DNA of 64,000 bases. Origin: Roseiterribacter gracilis (GTDB taxonomy: Bacteria; Pseudomonadota; Alphaproteobacteria; BOG-932; Roseiterribacteraceae). Within the stretch, counting starts at the first letter, position 1. Each line of letters starts with the position of its first letter. Of this stretch, positions 49,313 through 57,800 are shown piece by piece. The stretch covers positions 930,001 to 994,000 of the forward strand of contig BOPV01000001.1 of the NCBI GenBank assembly GCA_018332375.1, read 5' to 3'. Under the pieces are notes generated by a model. That model worked only from the letters and a program-made list of their open reading frames with translations. It had not been told where the DNA came from and did not search any database. Position numbers and translations under genes: made by a program.

Positions 49313-51034
49313 CTATTTCTCGGTCAAGGTCCAGACGCCGGTCCAATTGTCCGGCGGCTCTTGTCGTAATTGCTCGACGCGCGCGGCGAAGATCGCGGAC
49401 GTCGGATCTTCGGTGGCGAGTGCGGTGAAAACGGCGTGTGCCTCGTCCCACTGCGCAGCTCGATACAGTTCGAGCCCCTCGACAAAGCGCTCGCGGCGCG
49501 CCAGTCGCTCGGGCGGCGTGTTGCCGACCGGGCCAAGCAATTCGTAGACGCGTTGCGGTTCGCTTTTTCCGACCGGCAGAAAACGATCGACTTCGCGCAG
49601 CTCGATCCGCCCCTGCACCGCCATCGCCGTCGCTTCGTTCACCAGCAGCTCGGTGCCGTAGAATTTGTTGGCGCCTTCGAGCCGCGAGGCGAGATTCACC
49701 GTGTCGCCCATCACGGTGTAGTTCTTGGTGAGGTCCGATCCGATATTGCCGACCACCGCCTCGCCAGTCGCGATGCCGATCCGCACCGCAATCGTCGGCA
49801 GATAGCGCTTCACGCCCAGCAGGTCGGGAAGCTCGGCGCGCAACGTGTCGAGTTCGCGCTGCATGTCCAACGCAGCCAGGCAGGCCTGGATCGCCTGATT
49901 GGCGGGATCGCAGAAGGGAGGCCCCCAATAGGCGACAATCGCATCGCCGATATATTTGTCGATTACGCCCTGATGTTCGCGCACCGGCGCCGACAGCAAG
50001 GTCAGGTAGCGGTTGACGATCGTCACCAGCGCCTGCGCCGTCGTGGTTTCGCTGATGCTGGTGAAACCCTGCATGTCCGCGAACAGCACCGTCATCAACC
50101 GGCGCTCGCCGGCTGCTGACAACAACTCGGGCCGGTCGACCAGCCCTTCGACGATGCGCGGATCGAGATATTTGCCGAAGGTGCTGCGGATCCGTTCTTT
50201 GGCGCGCAGCTCGTCGACCATCTTGTTGAAAGCGTCGCCGAGTTGCCCGATCTCGTCGCGCGACGTGACCGCAATGACCGTATCCAGTTCGCCGCGCTGG
50301 ATCGCGGCTGCGCCTGCAACCAGACGCCGGATCGGCCGCACCACGCCCATCGTCACCGCCGCGGCAACGGTCAGGCCCAGCGCGGCTGCAACCAGCAACA
50401 TCAACAGGCTGGTTTGCAGCGTCTGGTGTTGATAGGCGCGCGTGCCGTTGAGCGCGTGGGCTGAGATGTCTTGCATCTGGTCGCGATATTGCTGCAGCCG
50501 GGTGGTCAGCAAATCGCGTTCGCGATCCAGCTCGGGCAAAATCCGATCCAACGCAGCGCGATCGTGCGCAACCGCAGCGATCATCGCAGCGTCGATCAGC
50601 CGGCGAAAATCGCTGTCGCGGCGCATCACCAGCATTTCAAGCTGCGCGTCGAGCCGCGCCAGCTTGATGTTGTCGTCGAAGTCGAGCGGATCGGCGATCT
50701 GGTCGTTGATGTGTTTGCGCGCCTGCTGCAACGCCGCCGTCGTCGCAGCGTCGGCCGCTTCCATCTTCTTTTTGGCGTCGGCAAGTTCGTTGACCTGCGC
50801 GTCGTCGTTCAGCCCTTCCATCAAGACGCGGCGCAGCCACAGCGCGCGTTCGAGCGACGAAGCGCTGGCGCGCGCCAGCTGATCGGCAGCCGGATCGTAA
50901 TTTTCGGCGACGGTACGAAGCTGCGCATCGACCGTACGGGTCATACGTGCAGTCAGAAGCGCAACGATCGACATCAGCAGCAAAAGGCCGACGGCGATCG
51001 CGAAAATCTTCACGCTGACCGTGATCCGGGCCAT
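49313..51034 (-). CDS. class III adenylate/guanylate cyclase with HAMP domain
   Basis: A 573-residue inner-membrane cyclase: TM1 (9-29), a helical periplasmic region to about 205, TM2 (208-230), HAMP (230-282), then the catalytic domain. Metal aspartates are D320 ('FADMQGFT') and D364 ('YIGDAIVAYWG'). K360 and T441 occupy the base-specifying positions, as in class IIIb adenylate cyclases, and N447 and R451 the transition-state positions. Hence cAMP is the likely product. The extra C-terminal 80 residues look helical. It may supply the ligand for the CNBD-EAL protein at 10163-11344. Confidence 0.9.
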   Translation of the reverse strand: MARITVSVKIFAIAVGLLLLMSIVALLTARMTRTVDAQLRTVAENYDPAADQLARASASSLERALWLRRVLMEGLNDDAQVNELADAKKKMEAADAATTAALQQARKHINDQIADPLDFDDNIKLARLDAQLEMLVMRRDSDFRRLIDAAMIAAVAHDRAALDRILPELDRERDLLTTRLQQYRDQMQDISAHALNGTRAYQHQTLQTSLLMLLVAAALGLTVAAAVTMGVVRPIRRLVAGAAAIQRGELDTVIAVTSRDEIGQLGDAFNKMVDELRAKERIRSTFGKYLDPRIVEGLVDRPELLSAAGERRLMTVLFADMQGFTSISETTTAQALVTIVNRYLTLLSAPVREHQGVIDKYIGDAIVAYWGPPFCDPANQAIQACLAALDMQRELDTLRAELPDLLGVKRYLPTIAVRIGIATGEAVVGNIGSDLTKNYTVMGDTVNLASRLEGANKFYGTELLVNEATAMAVQGRIELREVDRFLPVGKSEPQRVYELLGPVGNTPPERLARRERFVEGLELYRAAQWDEAHAVFTALATEDPTSAIFAARVEQLRQEPPDNWTGVWTLTEK

Positions 51035-51093
51035 GTCCTACCCATCCCTGGGGCGCCGCGCGACCTGACGGGTCGCTTCTTTCGGGCGCGTGC

Positions 51094-52101
51094 TTGTCCT
51101 ACAACGATCTACCCGACCGCTACAGCCAGGTCCACGTGCCAGCCCAACCGCTGACGTTATTCTTGATCGCGATTGCATTGGCGGCGCTGGCCGCCGTCAT
51201 CGCGCTGCGCCGCCATCCAAGCTGGGGTTTGCTGCTGAAACTGATTGCCGGCGGCGCCTTGGCGGGCTGCATGGTGATCGAAGGCAGCACGCCAACCCAT
51301 CCCGGCAGCTCGACTGTATCGATGGCAGCGGCCGTGCTGTGGTGGGTTGTCTTGGCCTGGTTCTTGGCCGGGCTGGCGCGCTGGCTCGCCTGGCGTGGCA
51401 CCGATGCGGTCCATCAGGTCCGCGCGCGCAAGCTGGTGGTCGAGCTCGTCGCCGCCGCCGCGTGGGGCGTGGCGCTGGTCGCGGTGGCGGGTCTGCTGTT
51501 CGATCAACCCGTCACCGGCATGATCGCAACCTCGGGCATCGTCGCGATCGTGATGGGCCTGGCGTTGCAGAACACGCTCGCCGATTTGTTTGCGGGCGTT
51601 GCGCTGAACGTCGAACGTCCCTTCCGCGCCGGTGACTGGATCACGTTCGACGGCACCGAAGGTCTGGTCGTCGAGACCAACTGGCGCGCCACGCATATTC
51701 GCAACCGGCTGGGCGATCTGGTGATCGTTCCCAACGGCAGCATCGCAAAAGCGCGTATCGTCAATCATGCGCTGCCGGCACGGCTGAGCGTGCTGGTGGT
51801 CAAAGTCGGCTTGCCCTATGAGATCAAACCCGACGACGGGATTGCGGTGCTGCGCGAAGCAGCGGTAGCGACGCCACGCACAACGCCGACGCCGGCACCC
51901 GTGATTCTGATCGACAAGCTCGACGATTCAGCGGTGCTGTACGCGGTCTGCGTCTTTATCGAGGATTTCGCCATCCTGCCGGCGGTCCGCAGCGACTTGC
52001 TGGCCAATATTCTGACCCACACGGCCGCGCGCGGCATCGCGCTTGCGACACCGCGCCAGGAAATCGTGCTGCGCCCGGATCTGGCGCCCGCCGCGAACTA
52101 G
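51094..52101 (+). CDS. MscS family mechanosensitive channel
   Basis: A 335-residue protein with four N-terminal hydrophobic segments, the pore-lining helix (IVAIVMGLALQNTLADLFAG, near 150-169), and the MscS beta domain ('RPFRAGDWITFDGTEGLVVE', 'VIVPNGSIAKARIVNH'). It would release solutes on hypo-osmotic shock. The TTG at 51094 is the longest start; GTG at 51136 would also leave all segments intact. Divergent from the cyclase; a small hairpin (51060-51076) lies in the 59-base gap. Ends overlap the next gene convergently. Confidence 0.87.
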   Translation: MSYNDLPDRYSQVHVPAQPLTLFLIAIALAALAAVIALRRHPSWGLLLKLIAGGALAGCMVIEGSTPTHPGSSTVSMAAAVLWWVVLAWFLAGLARWLAWRGTDAVHQVRARKLVVELVAAAAWGVALVAVAGLLFDQPVTGMIATSGIVAIVMGLALQNTLADLFAGVALNVERPFRAGDWITFDGTEGLVVETNWRATHIRNRLGDLVIVPNGSIAKARIVNHALPARLSVLVVKVGLPYEIKPDDGIAVLREAAVATPRTTPTPAPVILIDKLDDSAVLYAVCVFIEDFAILPAVRSDLLANILTHTAARGIALATPRQEIVLRPDLAPAAN

Positions 52102-52523
52102 TCGACCATCTTCCACGAGCCGTCGGGCTCGCGGCACGACGTGCCGGTGACGATCTGGCGTTCGCCGTGAATGAAGGCGGTGCTCTGCACTTCGCGGCAA
52201 GCACGGCCGCTGCTGGGATCGTGGTACGCGGCCGAACGCTGTTCGGCGACACGCTGCTGGCGTCGCGCCGCGGCGGCACGTTGTTCGGCGCAGTCTTCGG
52301 CGTCGAGACGCTGGCCGACCTGGTTGCCCAGCACACCGCCACCGACCACGCCCGCAATCGTCATCGCGGTCTTGCCCGAGCCACCGCCGAACTGGCTCCC
52401 CAACAGGCCGCCGCCGGCGGCACCTGCCAGCGTGCCGATCGCGGTCTTGTTTCCACCACATTGCGCGTGCGCAAGCGTTGGCACGGCGACAACGGCGAAA
52501 GCAGCAAGGATCAGGGCGCGCAT
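52098..52523 (-). CDS. exported glycine-zipper 2TM domain protein
   Basis: A 141-residue protein. ATG 52523 has GGAG about 8 bases upstream and opens a signal peptide ending 'LAHAQC' (a possible but not classical lipobox). It has a glycine-zipper region, 'IGTLAGAAGGGLLGSQFGGG' and 'IAGVVGGGVLGNQVGQ', like surface antigen/Rickettsia 17-kDa-type proteins, then a helical part and a C-terminal domain with two Cys ('GRACREVQ', 'GTSCREPDG'). Probably outer-membrane or periplasmic. Confidence 0.83.
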   Translation of the reverse strand: MRALILAAFAVVAVPTLAHAQCGGNKTAIGTLAGAAGGGLLGSQFGGGSGKTAMTIAGVVGGGVLGNQVGQRLDAEDCAEQRAAAARRQQRVAEQRSAAYHDPSSGRACREVQSTAFIHGERQIVTGTSCREPDGSWKMVD

Positions 52524-52587
52524 CGGGATGCTCCACGGCAAGAGTTCACTGCAGAACAACAGCGAAGTGCCGGGCTACGTTCCCTAT

Positions 52588-53790
52588 TTAGCGGCTCAAT
52601 TGCTTCATCGCGGCCTCGAGGCCCGACAATGTCAGCGGATACATTCGGTCTTCTTGGCGGTCTTCGAGGATCTGGCGCAGCATGCGGGTCGACGGCGTGT
52701 GATCCCAATATTGGCGCGGCGTCGGGTTGAGCCACGCTGCCTTGGGCCATTGCGCCAGCAAGCGGCGCATCCAGACTTCGCCGCTTTCGTCGTTCCAATG
52801 TTCGACCGAACCGCCCGGCTGCACGATCTCATATGGGCTCATCGCCGCGTCGCCGACAAACACCAGCCGATAGTCGGGCCCGTATGTGTGCAGCACTTCG
52901 GCGGTCGAGATCGGCGCATCCCAACGGCGCGCATTCTCCTTCCACACGCGCTCGTAGACGCAATTGTGGAAGTAATACCATTCAAGATGTTTGAACTCGG
53001 TCTTGGCGGCGCTGAACAGTTCGGCGCAGATGCGCACGTGGTCGTCCATCGATCCGCCGACATCGAGGAACAGCAGCACTTTGACCGCATTGTGCCGCTC
53101 GCGTTCGAGCTGCAGATCGAGCCAGCCCGCATTGTCGGCGGTCGCACGCACCGTGCCCGGCAGGTCGAGAATTTCGGCCGCGCCATGCCGCGCGAATTTG
53201 CGCAGGCGACGCAGCGCGATCTTGATGTTGCGCGTGCCAAGATCGACGTCGCCATCGAGATCGCGGAAGTCGCGCTTGTCCCAGACTTTCACGGCGCGGC
53301 GATGGCGGCTTTCGTGCTGGCCGATGCGCACGCCTTCGGGATTGTAGCCGTAGGCGCCGAACGGCGACGTGCCGGCCGTGCCAATCCATTTCGATCCGCC
53401 TTGATGGCGGCCTTGCTGTTCTTCGAGACGCTGTTTCAGCGTCTCCATCAACTTGTCCCAACCGCCCAGCGCCTCGATCTGCGCCTTTTCTTCGTCGGTT
53501 AGAATCTTCTCGGCCAGCTTGCGCAGCCATTCGTCGGGAATGTTGGCCTCGATCGCGTCGGCGCCAGCACCTTCTTCGCGCTCGAGCCCTTTGAAGACTT
53601 CGCCGAAGACGCGGTCGAACCGGTCGAGATGGCGTTCGTCCTTCACCAGAATGGCGCGCGCCACATAGTAGAAATGCTCGATGTCGTGTTCGGGCACGTC
53701 GCGCTGCATTGCTTCGAGCAGCGTCAGATATTCCTTCAAACTCACCGGCACCGCGGCCTGGCGCAGCGCGAAGAAGAAACTCGGAAACAT
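52588..53790 (-). CDS. VWA domain protein (CoxE-like)
   Basis: A 400-residue protein with a C-terminal von Willebrand A domain. The metal-site motif is D243-VGGS-M, so the first Ser of the classical DxSxS is Gly, as is usual in this group. The N-terminal 200 residues are helical and charged ('FPSFFFALRQAAVPVSLKEYL', abbreviated SFFFALRQAAVPVSLKEY). CoxE-like proteins often work with an AAA+ MoxR ATPase to insert metals or mature enzymes; no such partner is in the window. The start overlaps the SDR stop by one base (TGATG). Confidence 0.85.
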   Translation of the reverse strand: MFPSFFFALRQAAVPVSLKEYLTLLEAMQRDVPEHDIEHFYYVARAILVKDERHLDRFDRVFGEVFKGLEREEGAGADAIEANIPDEWLRKLAEKILTDEEKAQIEALGGWDKLMETLKQRLEEQQGRHQGGSKWIGTAGTSPFGAYGYNPEGVRIGQHESRHRRAVKVWDKRDFRDLDGDVDLGTRNIKIALRRLRKFARHGAAEILDLPGTVRATADNAGWLDLQLERERHNAVKVLLFLDVGGSMDDHVRICAELFSAAKTEFKHLEWYYFHNCVYERVWKENARRWDAPISTAEVLHTYGPDYRLVFVGDAAMSPYEIVQPGGSVEHWNDESGEVWMRRLLAQWPKAAWLNPTPRQYWDHTPSTRMLRQILEDRQEDRMYPLTLSGLEAAMKQLSR

Positions 53791-54644
53791 CAGCGTGCTT
53801 TCGACAACCGATATGCCGCGACCATGGTTTCGATCGCCTGCTCCAGTCGAAAGAACGGTTTGAAGCCGGTTGCGTTCGCAAAGCCGCGCGGATCGATCTC
53901 GAGATCTTCGATCAGCGCCGCCGGCGCCAGGCGACGCACGAATTCGGGCGCGCGCAGCAACCGCGCCGGCCGGCCGAGCGAGCTGCGCAGCCGTTCCAGC
54001 AACCACGCCGTCGACACCGGCGGCTCGTCGGCCAGCAGATAGGTGCCGGTAACGCCGGTCTCCAGCGACAGGCGGATCGCGTCGGTCAGGTTGCTCAGCG
54101 CCAGCATCGAACGGCGGTTTTCGATTTCGCCGAACGGCAACGGAAACGGCGTGTCGGCCAGCCGCAACAGCGAGCGCAAATTCGCCTTGGCACCGGGCCC
54201 AACGATCAAAGGCGGACGCAACAGCAGCAACTGCAACGGCAAGTCGCGCAGCATGCGTTCGGTGTTGAGTTTGGTGCGGCCATAGGTGCTGGTCGGCATC
54301 GGCACGTCGCGCTCGGACAGCGGATGCACCGACCGCTCGGTCACGGCCTTGATCGAGCTCAAATAGATGAAACGCGACACGCGCGCTTCGAGCGCCTGCT
54401 CGGCAAGCCGGCGCGTACCATCGACATTGATACGCCGGATCTCGCCTTCGCCGATGCGCGAGTCATGGGCACGGTTGGCGAGATGCACCACCGCATCGAC
54501 GCCCTGCAGGTAGGGTCGCCAATCGGTCGCGGCGCCGATATCGCCAAGCTCTGCGCGCGATGGCGTCACCAGCTCGTGATCGTGCAGCGCCGGCACCAGC
54601 GCACGGCCGACGAAGCCCGTTGCACCGGTGACCAGCACTTTCAT
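53790..54644 (-). CDS. NAD-dependent epimerase/dehydratase family sugar reductase
   Basis: A 284-residue extended SDR. The NAD loop is GATGFVG (7-13), and the active-site pair is in 'STYGRTKLNTERML'. Start at ATG 54644, four bases inside the end of the transferase gene. Together with a WecA-like transferase next door it resembles the reductase and transferase pair that makes and attaches QuiNAc in rhizobial O-antigen (WreQ/WreU, WbpV/WbpL), an inference from context. The matching 4,6-dehydratase is not in the window. Confidence 0.85.
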   Translation of the reverse strand: MKVLVTGATGFVGRALVPALHDHELVTPSRAELGDIGAATDWRPYLQGVDAVVHLANRAHDSRIGEGEIRRINVDGTRRLAEQALEARVSRFIYLSSIKAVTERSVHPLSERDVPMPTSTYGRTKLNTERMLRDLPLQLLLLRPPLIVGPGAKANLRSLLRLADTPFPLPFGEIENRRSMLALSNLTDAIRLSLETGVTGTYLLADEPPVSTAWLLERLRSSLGRPARLLRAPEFVRRLAPAALIEDLEIDPRGFANATGFKPFFRLEQAIETMVAAYRLSKAR

Positions 54645-55591
54645 CGCGTCGCCATCCAGGCCAGCAACGCCACGGCAAGCACCGACGCAACAACCAACGC
54701 CGGGATCGGCATCGCGACCGCCCAGGCGCCGCACAGACCCAGCGCCGTCTGCACCGCGATTGCGGCGCCGGCGACGCGCGCGTGGCTCAAGCCCGCTTGC
54801 GTGGCGCGCTGATAGAGATGTTCGCGATGCGCATGCCACGGCGTGGCGCCGCGCGCCGCGCGTTTGAGCAAGGTCAAGGTCGCGTCCCAGCCGAGATAGA
54901 ACAGGAACAGCAAACTCGCGATGCGATAGCCGTGCCCGGCCAGGGTCAGCAGCAACCAGCCGAGCAGGAATCCCATCGGCACGCTGCCCACGTCACCAAG
55001 GAAGAGTTTCGCCGGCCGCCAATTCCACAAGGTGAAACCCAACGCGGCACCGCCGAGCAATGCTGCTTCGAGCGCGCGCGTCGGTTCGTCAATCTGCAGC
55101 AGCGCCAACGCCAAGGTCGCGCCCAGCACCGCAACCGATCCGCCGATCAGCCCGTCGATCCCGTCCATGAAGTTGGTCAGGTTGATCAACCACAACCAGC
55201 CAAGCGCGGTGATGGCACGGTCGAGCCACAGCGGCAGCGCCGGAAACAGACGGCTCGCATCGGGCGCAACCAGAAACGCCAAGGTCACCGCTACGATCTG
55301 CGCGCCGAAGCGAATGCCGGCGCCGACATCGCCGCGATCGTCGCGCCACGACACCAGCGCCAGGCCGAACGCGCCCAGCAGTACCGGCCAGCTCATCGGC
55401 TCCAACCACAACCAGACCGGCAAGGTGACCGCCAAGATCGCCCAGCCGCCGCCGCGCGGCGTCGGCACCGCATGACTCGACCGCTCGTTCGGCGTGTCCA
55501 ACACTTGATGCGCGCGCAGCCAACGCAGGACGACATAGGTCATCGACGTCGAAGCAAGCGCCGCCGCGATATAGAGAAGGACCGGATCCAT
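54641..55591 (-). CDS. polyprenyl-phosphate sugar-1-phosphate transferase (WecA-like)
   Basis: A 316-residue integral membrane protein with about ten segments. It starts glycan repeat synthesis by putting a HexNAc-1-phosphate on undecaprenyl phosphate. Family motifs are 'VLDTPNERSSHAVPTPRGGG' near 32-51, 'NLTNFMDGIDGLIGG' near 140 and 'KLFLGDVGSVPMGF', and a basic 'WHAHREHLYQR' loop near the C-terminus. Start at ATG 55591 (TGATG overlap with the glycosyltransferase). Confidence 0.9.
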   Translation of the reverse strand: MDPVLLYIAAALASTSMTYVVLRWLRAHQVLDTPNERSSHAVPTPRGGGWAILAVTLPVWLWLEPMSWPVLLGAFGLALVSWRDDRGDVGAGIRFGAQIVAVTLAFLVAPDASRLFPALPLWLDRAITALGWLWLINLTNFMDGIDGLIGGSVAVLGATLALALLQIDEPTRALEAALLGGAALGFTLWNWRPAKLFLGDVGSVPMGFLLGWLLLTLAGHGYRIASLLFLFYLGWDATLTLLKRAARGATPWHAHREHLYQRATQAGLSHARVAGAAIAVQTALGLCGAWAVAMPIPALVVASVLAVALLAWMATR

Positions 55592-56727
55592 CACACGCTG
55601 GCCAGCAACTCGCGGTAGACCGCGACGGTCGCACGACCAACCGCGTCGGCGGCAAGATCGCTTTCGACCAACGCGCGGCTGGCCGCGCCATAGCGTTCGC
55701 GCAGCGCGGAATCGTCGAGCAGCGGCATCAATGCATTCGCCAGTGCGTCGGCATCGTCGACCGGCACCAGCGTGCCGTTGACGCCATTGCGCACGATTTC
55801 GCGACAGCCGGGTACGTCGGTCGCAACCAACGGCCGCGCGCAGGCGGCAGCTTCGAGCAGCGACATCGGTATCCCCTCGCCGCCACGCGACGGCAGCACA
55901 CCGATCGCCGCGCGCTGCCACAAGGACCGAACGTCGTCGAGTTTTCCCAACAGCTCGACGCCGGGCACGTCGCGCCAATGCGCGAGATCTTGTTGCGTGA
56001 AGGAGGCAGCGTTCTCACCGTCCGGCGCGCCCGCGATCAGCAGACGCGAAGCGTAACCGCGCGCGCGCAGGATCTTTTGGGCCGCGACCGCGACGTCGAT
56101 TCCTTTGATGCGCAACAGGCGCGACGCCAACCCGATGACCTGCCCGTCGACCGGCACTGGCAGGCTGTCATACGCCGTCAGATCGACGCCCGAGCCGCGA
56201 ATGACGCGCACCCGCGACGGATCGACCAGCTTACGCGACGTCAACAAGGCCGCGTCGTCGGGATTTTCGACCAAGGTCAAGGTACCAGGCCGGTCGATCA
56301 ATGTTTTGAGCGCGGAACCAATGGCAACACGCAGCATGCGATTGCGCATGCCGCTGCCGGCAAAAATTAGCCCCAAGCCGGTAAAGGCATTGACCACGCG
56401 TCGTACCTTGGCGATGCGCGCAGCCAGACTGCCGAACAAGATCGATTTCTGCGACACGTGATGCACGAGATCGGGCGACAGCGCGCGATAAAGATTGGCG
56501 ATCTCGGCCACCGCCGCACCGGCACCGACCGGATCAATGCTGCCGCGCGACCAGGACAGCGCGTGCAAAGTAAATCCCTCACCTGCAATCCGGTCGCGAT
56601 GTTGATCGACACGGGTCGCGACATGCACGTCAAAGCCCGCATCGCGTGCCGCGCGCGCCTGCGGCAGACGATGGGCCCAGAAATACCAATCCTCGGTGAC
56701 GAGGAAGACGATGCGCGGCCGTGTCAC
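55591..56727 (-). CDS. glycosyltransferase family 4 protein
   Basis: A 378-residue GT-B enzyme. The N-terminal half starts 'FLVTEDWYFWAHRLPQARAA', as in a group of capsule and O-antigen transferases. The C-terminal GT4 site has 'GEGIPMSLLEAAACARPLVA', where the E-x7-E pair binds the nucleotide sugar. No membrane segment; acts on the cytoplasmic face. Start GTG, 4 bases after the epimerase stop. Donor sugar unknown. Confidence 0.9.
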   Translation of the reverse strand: MTRPRIVFLVTEDWYFWAHRLPQARAARDAGFDVHVATRVDQHRDRIAGEGFTLHALSWSRGSIDPVGAGAAVAEIANLYRALSPDLVHHVSQKSILFGSLAARIAKVRRVVNAFTGLGLIFAGSGMRNRMLRVAIGSALKTLIDRPGTLTLVENPDDAALLTSRKLVDPSRVRVIRGSGVDLTAYDSLPVPVDGQVIGLASRLLRIKGIDVAVAAQKILRARGYASRLLIAGAPDGENAASFTQQDLAHWRDVPGVELLGKLDDVRSLWQRAAIGVLPSRGGEGIPMSLLEAAACARPLVATDVPGCREIVRNGVNGTLVPVDDADALANALMPLLDDSALRERYGAASRALVESDLAADAVGRATVAVYRELLASV

Positions 56728-56731
56728 CGGG

Positions 56732-57706
56732 CTAGTTCACCCGGTAGTAGGATTTGTACCATTCGACGAAGCGCGGAATGCCGACCTCGATCGGCGTCGT
56801 CGGCGCATAGCCGAGATCGCGCGTCGATGCGTCGATGTCGGCAAAGGTGCGCGGCACGTCGCCCGGCTGCATCGGCTGCATGTCCAACACAGCCTTGCGC
56901 CCGATCGCGTCTTCGATGACGCGAATGAAGGTCATCAACTCGACCGGCGTCGAATTGCCGAGATTGTAGAGCCGGTGTCCCGGTTTGGCGTGATCGAGCG
57001 CTGCGACGACACCGGCGACGATGTCGTCGATCCAGGTGAAGTCGCGCTGCATCTTGCCGTCGTTGAAGACCTGGATCGGACGCCCCGCGACGATTGCGTC
57101 GGTGAAGCTGAAATAGGCCATGTCGGGCCGTCCCCACGGTCCGTAGACGGTGAAGAACCGCAAGCCGGTTGCGGCCAGCCCGTAGAGCGAGACATAGGTG
57201 TCGGCCATCAATTCGCCGGCGCGCTTGGTTGCGGCGTAGAGCGACACTGGATGGTCGACCGGATCTTCGATCGCGAACGGGACTTTCTCGTTGCCGCCAT
57301 AGACCGACGACGAGCTGGCATAGACGAAGCGCGGCTGGCCACCAGCCTGATCAACCTGTTTGCGCACAGCTTCGAGCAGCACCAGCTGCCCCATCACATT
57401 GGCTTCGACATAGGCGTAGGGATTTTCCAGCGACCAGCGCACGCCCGCCTGCGCCGCCAGATGCACGATGCCGGTGAAGCCGTATTTGGCGAACAACGCG
57501 TCGACTTGGCCGCGATCGGCAATATCCGCCTGTACGAAGGTGAAACCGTCGCGCCCATCCAGCTGCGCCAGCCGCGCCCGTTTCAGCGCCGGATCGTAAT
57601 AGTCGTTGAGATTGTCGACCCCGATCACGCGGTCGCCCCGTGCGAGCAAGGCCTGGACGACATGAAAGCCGATAAAACCGGCAGCGCCGGTCACAAGAAG
57701 GGTCAT
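56732..57706 (-). CDS. UDP-glucuronate 4-epimerase-type NAD-dependent epimerase
   Basis: A 324-residue extended SDR that most resembles UDP-glucuronate to UDP-galacturonate epimerases. NAD loop GAAGFIG (7-13); 'NLNDYYDPALKRARL' is a hallmark of this subgroup; catalytic 'SSSVYG' and 'YAATKRAGE' near 157. 'FFTVYGPWGRPDMAYF' binds the sugar. It heads the - strand glycan operon (epimerase, GT4, WecA-like, SDR, VWA) and may supply galacturonate for LPS or capsule. Confidence 0.9.
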   Translation of the reverse strand: MTLLVTGAAGFIGFHVVQALLARGDRVIGVDNLNDYYDPALKRARLAQLDGRDGFTFVQADIADRGQVDALFAKYGFTGIVHLAAQAGVRWSLENPYAYVEANVMGQLVLLEAVRKQVDQAGGQPRFVYASSSSVYGGNEKVPFAIEDPVDHPVSLYAATKRAGELMADTYVSLYGLAATGLRFFTVYGPWGRPDMAYFSFTDAIVAGRPIQVFNDGKMQRDFTWIDDIVAGVVAALDHAKPGHRLYNLGNSTPVELMTFIRVIEDAIGRKAVLDMQPMQPGDVPRTFADIDASTRDLGYAPTTPIEVGIPRFVEWYKSYYRVN

Positions 57707-57750
57707 CTGGCGCTTCTATCTGCCGCCGAAGCCAGGGTCCAGACGCAGAA

Positions 57751-57782
57751 CCGCCCGCCCAGCAGGTCTGCTGGGCGGGCGG
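57751..57782 (-). terminator. strong hairpin after the FadL-type porin gene
   Basis: A perfect 14-bp stem, CCGCCCGCCCAGCA (57751-57764) with TGCTGGGCGGGCGG (57769-57782), loop GGTC. It begins 18 bases past the porin stop on the - strand. The following TTCTG is a weak T-tract. It separates the porin from the glycan operon. Confidence 0.7.
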
Positions 57783-57800
57783 CCTGTCGCAACGTTGCGG

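Noticed and set aside
51060..51076. Hairpin GCGACC/GGTCGC followed by TTCTTTC, as a terminator
   Set aside because: It lies between two divergent genes where nothing needs terminating in that direction; only 6 bp.
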